DNA from: Anaerolineales bacterium
GTDB lineage: Bacteria > Chloroflexota > Anaerolineae > Anaerolineales > E44-bin32
DNA length: 32,143 bases
Assembly (NCBI GenBank): GCA_011772595.1
Contig: WVZH01000045.1
Location: 17,524-49,666 of the forward strand
Direction of reading: 5' to 3'
Shown here: positions 17,603 to 26,366 of the stretch, one piece after another
Layout: every line of letters starts with the position of its first letter
Position numbering within the stretch: the stretch's first letter is position 1
The notes under the pieces: model-generated
What the model was told of the DNA's origin: nothing
The model's input: the letters and a program-made list of their open reading frames with translations, nothing else
Database searches by the model: none
Position numbers and translations under genes: made by a program

Positions 17603-18718
17603 ATGCAGTCAAAGCTTGCTCTCTTGCTTGCTTTGGGATTGGTTTCTACAGTGGTCTCCGCATCTGCTGTCGGACCTGCGATAGTGTCTGAAGCGCAGAA
17701 CGCTCCCCCGCCTCAATTCGTGGACAACAAAGTTTGTTTTGCATGTCACGACACACCGGGCATGCAGACCGAACTGCCCTCGGGTGAACAGCTCTATCTC
17801 ACTGTCGATCACATCACATACAATACGGCGACACACGGCAGGCTCGGTTATGCGTGCGTTCAGTGCCACACGAACATCAGCGGCTATCCACATGAACCGA
17901 TCACGGCGACGACCCGTAGGGAATTCAATCTTCAACTCTACACTGTTTGCGCAAGATGTCACAAAGACAAGTACGACGCTGCCCTCGACGGCGTGCATCA
18001 GAAAGCACTCGCCGGGGGCAACCAGCAAGCGGCAGTATGTACGGATTGCCACGGCGCTCACGATATCGGATCACCGCACATCCCCTTCAGCAAAGTGCCA
18101 AAAACATGTGAACGGTGTCATTCACAGATTTATGCCCGCTATCAAGAAAGTGTCCACGGCTCAGCGCTGATCGGCGAGGGAAACCCGGATGTGCCGACCT
18201 GTACTGACTGTCATGGTGTACACAACGTTGAAGGGCCATCGACCGGTCCTTTCCATTTGTTCTCGCCGCAGATTTGTGCCGATTGCCACGCGGATCCCGA
18301 CTTGATGGAACGGTATGGCGTAAGCACCGACGTTTTCAAAACCTACGTCGCAGACTTCCATGGTACGACGGTCATCCTATTTGAAAAGATCACCCCAGAC
18401 CAGGAGACAAATAAGCCTGTTTGCATCGACTGTCACGGCGTCCACGATATGCGCCAGGTCGACGACCCTGAGAGCACGGTCATTAAAAAGAACCTGCTTT
18501 CGACCTGCCAGAAATGCCATCCAGATGCATCCATCAACTTTCCGGCATCGTGGCTCAGCCACTACGTTCCTAGCCCTGAGCATGCTTCCTTGGTCTACTT
18601 CGTCAATTTGTTCTACTCGATTTTCATCCCCGGTGTGATCGGCGCCATGGCTATTTTTGTCGTCGCAGACGGCACCCGACGCATTCTCCACCGTCGCAGG
18701 GAGCGCAGCCATGAGTGA
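17603..18718 (+). CDS. Nonahaem cytochrome c with C-terminal membrane anchor
   Basis: A 371-residue exported protein: N-terminal signal helix (about 5-25), nine CXXCH motifs (CFACH, CVQCH, CARCH, CTDCH, CERCH, CTDCH, CADCH, CIDCH, CQKCH) between about residues 44 and 310, then a C-terminal membrane helix (about 330-352) with an Arg-rich cytoplasmic tail. The repeated CTDCHGAHD, CTDCHGVHN and CIDCHGVHD elements show internal repetition of a cytochrome c3/c7-like unit. It overlaps the cytochrome b561-like gene by 8 bp, so it is likely the periplasmic-side partner of that membrane protein: a quinol-oxidising or quinone-reducing pair. ATG 17603 is preferred over an upstream in-frame ATG (17543) because of AGGAG at proper spacing and a normal signal peptide. 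Confidence 0.88.
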   Translation: MQSKLALLLALGLVSTVVSASAVGPAIVSEAQNAPPPQFVDNKVCFACHDTPGMQTELPSGEQLYLTVDHITYNTATHGRLGYACVQCHTNISGYPHEPITATTRREFNLQLYTVCARCHKDKYDAALDGVHQKALAGGNQQAAVCTDCHGAHDIGSPHIPFSKVPKTCERCHSQIYARYQESVHGSALIGEGNPDVPTCTDCHGVHNVEGPSTGPFHLFSPQICADCHADPDLMERYGVSTDVFKTYVADFHGTTVILFEKITPDQETNKPVCIDCHGVHDMRQVDDPESTVIKKNLLSTCQKCHPDASINFPASWLSHYVPSPEHASLVYFVNLFYSIFIPGVIGAMAIFVVADGTRRILHRRRERSHE

Positions 18719-19874
18719 TCAAACACCCAACAAGATCCTCCGCTTCACAATTTCTGATCGCATTGAACATTGGCTCTTGGTTGCTAGCTTTTCCACCCTG
18801 GCAGTATCCGGCCTTGTGCAGAAATTCGCCACCGCTCCCATCTCTGAATGGATCATCGCCCGGCTCGGCGGAATTGAGAGTGTACGCATTATTCATCGTT
18901 TAGCCGCCGCAATGATGATGTTAGAAGCGGTGTATCACATCGGCATCGTCGCTTACAAACTATTCGTGCGACGCTCGCGCCCAAGCATGTTGCCCGCCCT
19001 GGATGATGTCCGCAAGGCCATCCAGTCTATGCTCTACAATCTAGGCCTCGGTGAGATCAAACCGCATCAGGGACGCTTCACCTTCGAAGAGAAAATTGAG
19101 TACTGGGCTGTCGTCTGGGGTACGGTCTTGATGGCTATCACGGGGTTCATGATGTGGAATCCCATCGCGACAACACGCATTCTACCCGGGGAAGTTATTC
19201 CCGCAGCGAAAGCAGCCCACGGCGGCGAGGCGTTACTCGCGGTACTCGCCGTCATTGTCTGGCACCTTTACCACGTACATATACGGCAATTTAATAAAAG
19301 CATGTTTTCCGGCTTCCTTAGCGAAGAAGAGATGATCGAGGAACATCCTCTGGAGTTGGCCGACTTGAAAGCTGGGGTGGCGGAACGGCCATTGGATCCC
19401 ATCGCCTTAGCGCGCCGGAAGCGCATCTTCATGCCTGTTTACGGTGTGATCGCTGTGATGATGTTGATAGCCATTTACGCTTTTACGACTTTTGAAGAGA
19501 CGGCCATCAAAACCCTCCCACCACCAGAACAGGTCGTCGTTTATTCGCCGCTCACGCCTACCCCTCTACCAACCCCCTTGCCTTCGAAACCACCCGCGCC
19601 TGATTTGCCGACCACCTGGGAAGGTTTTCTTCCGCTCTTTACAGAGAAATGCGGGCTCTGTCATGGAGACCCAAACAGTCTCGGCGGGTTAAACTTAAGC
19701 GACTACCAAGCCGCGCTCGCAGGGGGTGACAACGGTCCAGCCATCGTACCTGGGGATCCTGAAACCAGCCTGCTGGTTTTTCGACAGGCAACTGGAGACC
19801 ACCCAGGCCAGTTGAGCGGGGACGAGTTAGCCGCTGTGCGTCGCTGGATAGAGGCAGGCGCCCCAGAGAATTAA
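18711..19874 (+). CDS. Cytochrome b561-type membrane protein fused to a C-terminal cytochrome c
   Basis: A 387-residue protein. Residues 1-210 resemble the di-haem cytochrome b of formate dehydrogenase/Ni-hydrogenase type: four helices with His in RIEHWLLVASF, RIIHRLAA, AVYHIGIV and VIVWHLYHVHI. After a cytoplasmic loop and a fifth helix (about 245-262) comes a Pro-rich linker (TPTPLPTPLPSKPP) and a single cytochrome c domain with CGLCH (about 314) and a C-terminal RRWIEAGAPEN. That last domain recurs at the ends of the proteins at 19903 and 22781. The protein would move electrons between the quinone pool and the c haem across the membrane face, working with the nonahaem protein upstream. GGGAGCG precedes ATG 18711; an upstream in-frame ATG at 18657 lies inside the previous gene. 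Confidence 0.85.
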   Translation: MSDQTPNKILRFTISDRIEHWLLVASFSTLAVSGLVQKFATAPISEWIIARLGGIESVRIIHRLAAAMMMLEAVYHIGIVAYKLFVRRSRPSMLPALDDVRKAIQSMLYNLGLGEIKPHQGRFTFEEKIEYWAVVWGTVLMAITGFMMWNPIATTRILPGEVIPAAKAAHGGEALLAVLAVIVWHLYHVHIRQFNKSMFSGFLSEEEMIEEHPLELADLKAGVAERPLDPIALARRKRIFMPVYGVIAVMMLIAIYAFTTFEETAIKTLPPPEQVVVYSPLTPTPLPTPLPSKPPAPDLPTTWEGFLPLFTEKCGLCHGDPNSLGGLNLSDYQAALAGGDNGPAIVPGDPETSLLVFRQATGDHPGQLSGDELAAVRRWIEAGAPEN

Positions 19875-19902
19875 TGCAAAGCTGTATTGCAATGAGGTTA
19901 GA

Positions 19903-21597
19903 ATGAAACGTAGCCGCATACTAAGCACTTTACGTAATTTCTTTTTTCCACCACCAGATTCTCGCTTCACCATCCGCTTACTTCCCTACCTAGCCATGGG
20001 CGTGCTGACTCTTGTTGTCTTTGTTGGCGGATTGTATGCCTGGGAATACACCAATTCCCCCGAGTTTTGCGGCACAGTCTGCCATACCATGCCTCCGGAG
20101 TTCGCAAGCTATCTTGTGTCCCCACACGCGCGCGTTGATTGTGTCGAATGTCATATCGGGCGAGGTTTCGTCGGCACCCGCTTCACCCGCAAGGTGGGAG
20201 ACATCAAACACATCATTTCACTAGCTTTTAAATCCTATGAATTTCCCATCCGTGCAGACGACCTGCGACCAGCTCGGGAAACCTGTGAACGATGCCACTT
20301 CCCGGAGAAATTCTCGGACGATAGCCTGCGGGAAATCAAGCACTTCAAGAATGACTTGAATAATACGCTGTTAAGCACGTATCTTACCCTCAAGACAGGC
20401 GGTGGTACCAAGCGTCTTGGATTGGGCCGCGGCATTCACTGGCATATCGAAAACCAGGTCTATTTCATGGCGGATGACCCGGAAGAACAATCCATCCCAT
20501 TCATTCGCGTGATCGAGGAGGATGGGAGCGCGACAGACTACATCGAACTTGAATATGAAATCGATTCGGCCACAGTCAAAACGGAAGACCTCAAGTTAAT
20601 GGACTGCATCACGTGCCACAATCGGATCACCCATCTCATCTTTACCCCGGAAGCCGCGGTGGATCAGATGCTTGCACGCAAAATCATCTCACCCACCATT
20701 CCTGAGATCCGGCGTAAGGGCTTAGAGGTATTGCGCGCTCCCTATGCCACGAATGAACTGGCCGTAAATGGTATTGCGGGTCTCGAGAGCTATTACCAAG
20801 CCTACCATGCGGATTTCTACGACGAGAACAATGACCTAATCCAAGCCGCCATCTCCAGCCTGCAAGACTACTACAATCGCTCCGTCTTCCCAGAGCAGAA
20901 CGCAGATTGGAACACGCACCCAAACAACATGGGACATCAAGACACGCCAGGTTGTTTTCGATGTCATGACGGGAAGCATTTGAACGCGCAGAACGAAGGC
21001 GTTCGTTTGGAATGCAACCTGTGTCACTCAGTCCCTGTCGTCACCGACCCATCCGACCTTGTAGCCAAGATCGAGGTCACGCGCGGCCTTGAACCTCAAT
21101 CACATTTCAACCCAAATTGGATCGGCATGCATCGCGATGTCTTTGACGCGACATGCGCCAATTGTCACACGACTGAAGATCCAGGCGGTCTATCCAACAT
21201 CTCTTTCTGTTCCAACAGCGCCTGCCATGGCAGCGTCTACGAGTTCGCGGGGTTCGATGCTCCAGGATTGCGTGAAATCATACTGGAACAACTTCCAGAA
21301 GTGATCACCGAGGCACCTCTTTTCGGTAACCTGACCTATAATGAAATCATCGGATCTCTCCTCGAAACGCGTTGCGGAGCTTGCCATGGCGAGGACGGTG
21401 TTCAAGGTTTCGAGGTAACGACCTACAATTCATTGATCCGCGGTGGCATAAGCGGCCCAGGTATCCTACCCGGCGACCCGGAGGGAAGCCTAACGATCCA
21501 AAAGATCACCTCCGAAGCGCCCCATTTTGCCCAATTGACCACCGAAGAACTGGATCGTTTGATCGAATGGATTACTGTTGGTGCACCAGAGAGGTAA
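19903..21597 (+). CDS. NapC/NirT-like membrane multihaem cytochrome with C-terminal cytochrome c module
   Basis: A 564-residue protein with one N-terminal helix (about 26-47) followed by the NapC/NirT-type first haem site, here CX3CH in SPEFCGTVCHTMPPEF, and CVECHIGRG. Further motifs are CERCH, CITCH, CFRCH, CNLCH, CANCH, a CX4CH site (CSNSACH) and CGACH, nine possible haems. The NapC/NrfH family draws electrons from quinol and passes them to partner reductases outside the membrane. The last ~90 residues (TYNEIIGSLLETRCGACHG to WITVGAPER) match the C-terminal module of the b561 fusion and of the subunit IV fusion. The unusual sites need haem lyase tolerance: CX4CH is known in cytochrome c3, and CX3CH I recall in NapC relatives. 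A GAGG precedes ATG 19903. Confidence 0.86.
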   Translation: MKRSRILSTLRNFFFPPPDSRFTIRLLPYLAMGVLTLVVFVGGLYAWEYTNSPEFCGTVCHTMPPEFASYLVSPHARVDCVECHIGRGFVGTRFTRKVGDIKHIISLAFKSYEFPIRADDLRPARETCERCHFPEKFSDDSLREIKHFKNDLNNTLLSTYLTLKTGGGTKRLGLGRGIHWHIENQVYFMADDPEEQSIPFIRVIEEDGSATDYIELEYEIDSATVKTEDLKLMDCITCHNRITHLIFTPEAAVDQMLARKIISPTIPEIRRKGLEVLRAPYATNELAVNGIAGLESYYQAYHADFYDENNDLIQAAISSLQDYYNRSVFPEQNADWNTHPNNMGHQDTPGCFRCHDGKHLNAQNEGVRLECNLCHSVPVVTDPSDLVAKIEVTRGLEPQSHFNPNWIGMHRDVFDATCANCHTTEDPGGLSNISFCSNSACHGSVYEFAGFDAPGLREIILEQLPEVITEAPLFGNLTYNEIIGSLLETRCGACHGEDGVQGFEVTTYNSLIRGGISGPGILPGDPEGSLTIQKITSEAPHFAQLTTEELDRLIEWITVGAPER

Positions 21598-21636
21598 AAT
21601 GGGAAAGTAATTTCATGGTTCTTTCGGAGAGCAGTG

Positions 21637-22116
21637 ATGAGCGAAAATCGTGAGATCGAAAGAAGACAATTTCTCAGCTTGGCTACTTGGGCCATCGGTG
21701 TTCTGATCAGCGCTGGATTAGGGATTCCAGCCATCGCCTACCTCATTGGCCCGGCTCTGCAACGCGAGGAACCTCAAGAATGGCTCCGGCTTGGCTCCAC
21801 AGCAAAGATCGAACCGGGGACTCCGACGCTTTTCAAGGTTCGCATTGAGCGTAAAACAGGTTGGATCGTGAACGAGGAGGAACTTTCGGTTTACGTCCTG
21901 ACGGACGATGAGCGCAACTACGTCGCCATGTCAAACATTTGCACCCACCTCGGTTGTCGTGTCCGCTGGATCGCAGACGGAGAGCGATTTTTCTGCCCAT
22001 GCCACAATGGTGTTTTCGACAAGAATGGGAACATCGTCTCCGGACCAGTGCCGCGGCCACTCGATCGCTTCGAAGTCAAAGTCGAGGACGGACAGTTGCA
22101 TATCCTGGGAGGCTAA
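21637..22116 (+). CDS. Rieske [2Fe-2S] protein of bc complex 2
   Basis: A 159-residue Rieske protein with an N-terminal RRQFLSL Tat-like motif, one helix (about 15-40) and the cluster domain: CTHLGC (about 102-107) and CPCHNG (about 119-124), then GPVPRPLDRF. It starts the second cytochrome bc set, with the cytochrome b gene beginning 1 bp after its stop. GGAGA sits 6 bp before ATG 21637; a GTG one codon earlier is possible. It differs clearly from the Rieske at 13939 (longer insert VNEEELSVYVL), so the two are old paralogues rather than a recent copy. Confidence 0.94.
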   Translation: MSENREIERRQFLSLATWAIGVLISAGLGIPAIAYLIGPALQREEPQEWLRLGSTAKIEPGTPTLFKVRIERKTGWIVNEEELSVYVLTDDERNYVAMSNICTHLGCRVRWIADGERFFCPCHNGVFDKNGNIVSGPVPRPLDRFEVKVEDGQLHILGG

Positions 22117-22117
22117 G

Positions 22118-22777
22118 ATGGTCAGTCGGTTGGGGAGTTGGCTTGACGAACGTCTGGGGTGGCGACAAGTGTGGGATGCAATCTTCTTGCGTAAAATCCC
22201 CAAGGTCAATTGGCTCTACACGCTTGGAAGCGCCACGCTCTTCACTGCGATCAATCAAGCGGTAACCGGGATTCTTCTGACCATCTACTATGTCCCTTCA
22301 CCAGATCACGCCTATGACAGCGTACAGTACATCACCACTGAGGTACCGGCTGGCTGGCTTATTCGCGGCCTTCACCATTGGGGAGCTAGTGCGATGGTCA
22401 TCTTGACCATCTTACATATGTTGCGGGTTATCTTCCACGGTGCATATAAGTACCCCCGTGAGGTCACCTGGTTCACGGGTGTGTTGTTAGGAATTGTGGT
22501 CATTGCCTTCGGATTCACCGGCTACCTCTTACCTTGGGATCAGAAGGCATATTGGGCGACAATCATCGGCACGCGCATCGCCGAGGTGACTCCCGTTGTC
22601 GGTAATTGGTTCCTGCGCATCATGCGCGGCGGAGAAGAACTCACTGCTGTGACTCTGACCCGTTTCTTTGGCGCTCATGTCTGGTTCCTTCCAGCAGCCC
22701 TTCTGGCTTTAACCCTCATCCACTTGTATCTCGTTGTCCGCATCGGGATCAGTGCAGTCCCAAGGAGGGGGGAGTAA
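22118..22777 (+). CDS. Cytochrome b6-like subunit of bc complex 2
   Basis: A 219-residue four-helix cytochrome b. Haem ligands: GLHHWGASAMV and TILHMLRV with 13 residues between, and GAHVWFLP and LIHLYLVV with 14 between, the b6-type spacing. [15 protein letters not shown] is the Qo motif. The residue matching the haem ci cysteine of cytochrome b6 is Thr (WLYTLGSA), so covalent haem ci is not expected. The ATG at 22118 follows GGGAGG closely and begins right after the Rieske stop; the open frame continues far upstream but lacks a signal there. The N-terminal SWLDERLGWRQVWDAIF is the amphipathic segment typical of cytochrome b6. Confidence 0.94.
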   Translation: MVSRLGSWLDERLGWRQVWDAIFLRKIPKVNWLYTLGSATLFTAINQAVTGILLTIYYVPSPDHAYDSVQYITTEVPAGWLIRGLHHWGASAMVILTILHMLRVIFHGAYKYPREVTWFTGVLLGIVVIAFGFTGYLLPWDQKAYWATIIGTRIAEVTPVVGNWFLRIMRGGEELTAVTLTRFFGAHVWFLPAALLALTLIHLYLVVRIGISAVPRRGE

Positions 22778-22780
22778 CCC

Positions 22781-24889
22781 ATGAACGAGCAAGAAAAACG
22801 GACCTACTTGGAAGAATACCAGGAGGCGAAGGAAAAGGGGGTTCCCTTCTTCCCGGACTTGCTCTTCAAAGACGCTCTAATTTCCCTGCTCATTTTTCTC
22901 ATCCTCTTTGCTCTGGCTTACTTCGTTGGCGCCCCTTTGGAAGAGCGCGCCAATCCCGCCGACACCTCTTACACGCCGCGACCTGAGTGGTACTTTCTCT
23001 TCCTATTCCAACTCCTCAAATACTTCCCCGGCGAACTAGAAGTCATCGGCGTCTTTGTCATTCCAACCCTGGCCCTCCTGTTCCTATTCGGCCTTCCCTT
23101 CTTGGATAGAGGTCCGCGACGGCATTTCCGGTACAGACCCCTCATCGTTGGGGTGACATCCTTGGCGGCTATCGGTGTGGTTGCCTTAACCATCCTGTCA
23201 ATCCGCGAGGCGCCTCCACCCGTTGAAACAACCCTGGGAGATCAGACCGCGGCATTGTACGCTCAGAATTGTGCACCTTGTCACGGAGGCATGATCACCG
23301 TCTCACCAGAGATCAATTTGCACGCTCTGATTGCACAAGGTAAGCACGAAGGTATGCCAGCCTGGAGCGCAGACCTTACCTCCGATCAAATTGATTCACT
23401 GGCCGGGTTCATCCTATCTCCCGCAGGTAGCCAGCTCTTCACAGACAATTGCAGCGATTGTCATGAAGCCCCTGAGTTGGTTGCGGGCGATCCCATTGAA
23501 CTAAAATCTGCCTTAGATCAAGGTACCCTTTATCCTGCCCACGGTGATGTCGAAATTCCCTTATGGACTGAGGTTTTGAGTCAGACAGAGCGTACGGCCC
23601 TTTTAAATTTCCTGGTCGCCCCCGATGGACAACGCTTGTTTGCGACCAATTGTGCTACTTGTCACGGTCGCTCTGTTGCCTTCTCAGGCGGTGAGGATGA
23701 ACTTCGTACCATCATCAGCCAAGGAGGCCTTCACCTTGAGATGCCTCCATGGCGAGACATGCTCAGCGCCTCTGAATTAAATACGCTCGCCGCATTCGTG
23801 GTCGATCCAGCCGCTGTTCCTGAAGGTGATACGCTCTTCCAGCAATATTGCTCTTCTTGCCATGGTAATCGCATCCCCATAGCCGAAGATCACACCCAGG
23901 CTAGCGAGGTCATCGCCGGCGGAGGTACACACGAAATCATGCCGGTCTGGGGGGATGTGCTGACAGCAGAACAGCTAAACGCATTGGTGAACTACACCAT
24001 AAGTGCTGCGAGCGGGGCACCCTTTGAACTCGGCCAGCAACTTTACACCCAGTTTTGTGCTACCTGTCACGGCGATTTCGGCGAAGGTGGACCTAATCCA
24101 TCCCGTCCTGGTGATATCATCGCTCCCATCAGTACTGCCGAATACCTGAAGACACGCGATGATTCGACGTTACGGGCCATCCTCGCTCAAGGTCAACCTA
24201 ACTTTGGCATGTCGCCATTTAGCACAGCTTTTGGCGGCCCCTTAGACGATGACGAGATTGACGCTATTGTCACGTACATCCGCATGTGGGAGGCAAATCC
24301 ACCTGTGGAGCTTCCACCTGAAGTAGCCGCGACCGTTGTTCCGTTAGGGGGCACTGAGATCTTCGCTGCCCTTTGTGCCCAGTGTCATGGGGCGAATGGC
24401 GAAGGCATTCTTGGACCGTCATTGCGTGATCCCGACTTTCAAGCCCGGGTCACAGACCAGGACCTGTTTGACATCATCAATCAGGGTCACCCGGCTGCAG
24501 CCATGATCGCATGGGGCGAAATCCTGACAGCCGAACAGGTTCAACAACTGGTGGCTTTCACTCGCCAATTGGGAGAAGTTGAAGAGGAAGAGGAAGAGGC
24601 TGGTGGGATCCCATCCTTTGCGTCTGATGTAATGCCCATCTTCGAAGCACAATGCGTCATATGTCACGGAGCCTTAGGGGGCTGGGATGCTTCCGGCTAC
24701 GAGGCGGTCATTAACACGGGTGATAATGCACCTGTAGTGATTCCAGGTGATGTCGAGAACAGCTTGCTCGCCCAAAAGATCCTGGGGACACAAACCCAGG
24801 GTGCCATCATGCCTCCCGCTGGACTGATGGCAGAAGCGGAGATTCAGATCGTACTCGATTGGATAGCGGCTGGCGCACCAGACAATTAA
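22781..24889 (+). CDS. Subunit IV of bc complex 2 fused to seven cytochrome c domains
   Basis: A 702-residue fusion. Residues 1-150 are a subunit IV-type cytochrome b C-terminal half with three helices and the Qo motif PEWYFLFLFQLLKYF intact. The remainder carries seven CXXCH motifs: CAPCH (about 164), CSDCH (224), CATCH (290), CSSCH (356), CATCH (425), CAQCH (531) and CVICH (623). The first four are compact repeats of roughly 65 residues with short 'MPAW/MPPW' Met loops; the fifth and sixth are larger class I domains; the last is the module ending in DWIAAGAPDN shared with two neighbouring proteins. The fusion would build the electron acceptor chain directly onto the bc core, making a separate cytochrome c1 or f unnecessary. 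GGAGGGGGGAG precedes ATG 22781. A frameshift artefact is unlikely because the frame is continuous. Confidence 0.9.
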   Translation: MNEQEKRTYLEEYQEAKEKGVPFFPDLLFKDALISLLIFLILFALAYFVGAPLEERANPADTSYTPRPEWYFLFLFQLLKYFPGELEVIGVFVIPTLALLFLFGLPFLDRGPRRHFRYRPLIVGVTSLAAIGVVALTILSIREAPPPVETTLGDQTAALYAQNCAPCHGGMITVSPEINLHALIAQGKHEGMPAWSADLTSDQIDSLAGFILSPAGSQLFTDNCSDCHEAPELVAGDPIELKSALDQGTLYPAHGDVEIPLWTEVLSQTERTALLNFLVAPDGQRLFATNCATCHGRSVAFSGGEDELRTIISQGGLHLEMPPWRDMLSASELNTLAAFVVDPAAVPEGDTLFQQYCSSCHGNRIPIAEDHTQASEVIAGGGTHEIMPVWGDVLTAEQLNALVNYTISAASGAPFELGQQLYTQFCATCHGDFGEGGPNPSRPGDIIAPISTAEYLKTRDDSTLRAILAQGQPNFGMSPFSTAFGGPLDDDEIDAIVTYIRMWEANPPVELPPEVAATVVPLGGTEIFAALCAQCHGANGEGILGPSLRDPDFQARVTDQDLFDIINQGHPAAAMIAWGEILTAEQVQQLVAFTRQLGEVEEEEEEAGGIPSFASDVMPIFEAQCVICHGALGGWDASGYEAVINTGDNAPVVIPGDVENSLLAQKILGTQTQGAIMPPAGLMAEAEIQIVLDWIAAGAPDN

Positions 24890-24897
24890 GACTTATC

Positions 24898-26364
24898 GTG
24901 AGCTCGAAATTCTTTCCCCGCTTCAGACCGTTCGGAAAGAGCCTGCGTGCACGCGTAGCGCTGGTGATCGCCCTTCCTGTCTTGATCGCACTGGCGACAC
25001 TTTCGGTCACACACTACTGGCGCGAAAGCAGGCTCCTCGAGGAGCAAATTCAACTCGCTGCCATGCACATCGGTGAGGTAGCGCTTGGCGGGCTGCAATA
25101 CCCCATGCTGGAAAACGACAAGCAACATCTCAACCAGGTCTTGGATGACATAGCCGAGATGGAAACCATCCAACGGGTGCAAATCGTTTCTCTGGCCGGC
25201 GCGGTAGCCCAGGACAGCGCCGAGCAGGATCTCGGCCGTATCCATCAGCTTGACGAAGCGGGTTGCCGCGAGTGCCACAATGCCCTCGCAGAGACTCGAC
25301 CTCGCACGATGCTTCTGACCTCCCCCATGGGCACCCTACGCATCTCGACGCCGATCGAAAACGAACCAGAATGCACTACCTGCCACGAAACACAAAAAGA
25401 TCACCTCGGCGTCTTGCTTATCGATGTTTCCCTCATTGATACGAGAACCCAACTGTTCAACGACTTACGCACGGACATGATCGTCGCAGTTGGAAGTACG
25501 TTGGTCATTACAGCAGGTGTATTCATACTCATTCACTGGCTGGTCGTAAAGCGTGTGGAAGACTTTCGCTCGCCATTGACCGCATTCGCTCGAGGGGAAT
25601 TCAACCACCGCCTGCCTCATTCGGCCTCTCCTAAAGACGAATTGGACGAACTGGCAGGTGCGTTCAACAGGATGGCGGAGGAATTAGAGCACCATGTTCG
25701 CGAGCAGGAGGCACGACGCGAATTGCGATGGCGCGCCATCGTCGAAGAACGCGAGCGCATCGCTAGAGAAATCCACGACAGCATCGCCCAGCTGATGGGT
25801 TACGTCAACACCAAGGCGACCGCGGTCCGTCTCATGCTCGAGGACAATCATGTAGATGAGGCGAAGGATCAACTCCAACAGCTTGCGGATGCGGCGAGCG
25901 AATCACTCATCGAAGTCCGGTCGGCGATTCTAGGGCTGAGAATGAGCACGTTGAGAAACGGTGGGCTTGAATCTACGCTTAAAGAATTCACGTCCAAGTT
26001 CAGTGAATTGAGCAACATCGCGGTCGAGTTACGGCTACCTGAGGACGACCCTGGACATATGCTTTCCCCCGAGAGCGAACTACATCTGCTGCGCATCACA
26101 CAAGAAGCCCTCACAAATGTTCACAAGCATGCCAACACTCGTCAGGCTTGGGTCCAACTGTCCATTGAAAATCACACACTCCAATTGATTATTAGTGACG
26201 ACGGGATCGGCTTTGACACGCTTCACCCACCCGTCGAACAAAAACCGCATTTCGGCTTAGCGACCATGCGCGAACGCGCCGAAGTTATGGGCGCCGACCT
26301 GGAGATCGATTCCGAACCAGGCAGTGGCACACGCGTGACCATCCGCCTACCGCTGGAGAGCTGA
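24898..26364 (+). CDS. Second sensor histidine kinase with two haem c motifs
   Basis: A 488-residue kinase with the layout of the one at 561: helix (about 18-40), extracytoplasmic sensor with CRECH (about 122) and CTTCH (about 160) followed by GVLLIDVSL, helix (about 200-220), HAMP, HisKA_3 (IAREIHDSIAQLMGYV) and HATPase (EALTNVHKHA, DDGIGFD, GLATMRERAEVMG). The GTG at 24898 lies 8 bp after the subunit IV fusion stop, so the sensor is co-transcribed with bc complex 2. Its ribosome binding site is weak and coupling is likely; an in-frame TTG at 24859 inside the previous gene is less likely. It likely phosphorylates the next gene product. The spacing of the two CXXCH motifs and the text around them (PIENEPECTTCH against PIENQPACTACH) show that both sensors share one domain family. 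Confidence 0.9.
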   Translation: MSSKFFPRFRPFGKSLRARVALVIALPVLIALATLSVTHYWRESRLLEEQIQLAAMHIGEVALGGLQYPMLENDKQHLNQVLDDIAEMETIQRVQIVSLAGAVAQDSAEQDLGRIHQLDEAGCRECHNALAETRPRTMLLTSPMGTLRISTPIENEPECTTCHETQKDHLGVLLIDVSLIDTRTQLFNDLRTDMIVAVGSTLVITAGVFILIHWLVVKRVEDFRSPLTAFARGEFNHRLPHSASPKDELDELAGAFNRMAEELEHHVREQEARRELRWRAIVEERERIAREIHDSIAQLMGYVNTKATAVRLMLEDNHVDEAKDQLQQLADAASESLIEVRSAILGLRMSTLRNGGLESTLKEFTSKFSELSNIAVELRLPEDDPGHMLSPESELHLLRITQEALTNVHKHANTRQAWVQLSIENHTLQLIISDDGIGFDTLHPPVEQKPHFGLATMRERAEVMGADLEIDSEPGSGTRVTIRLPLES

Positions 26365-26366
26365 AC

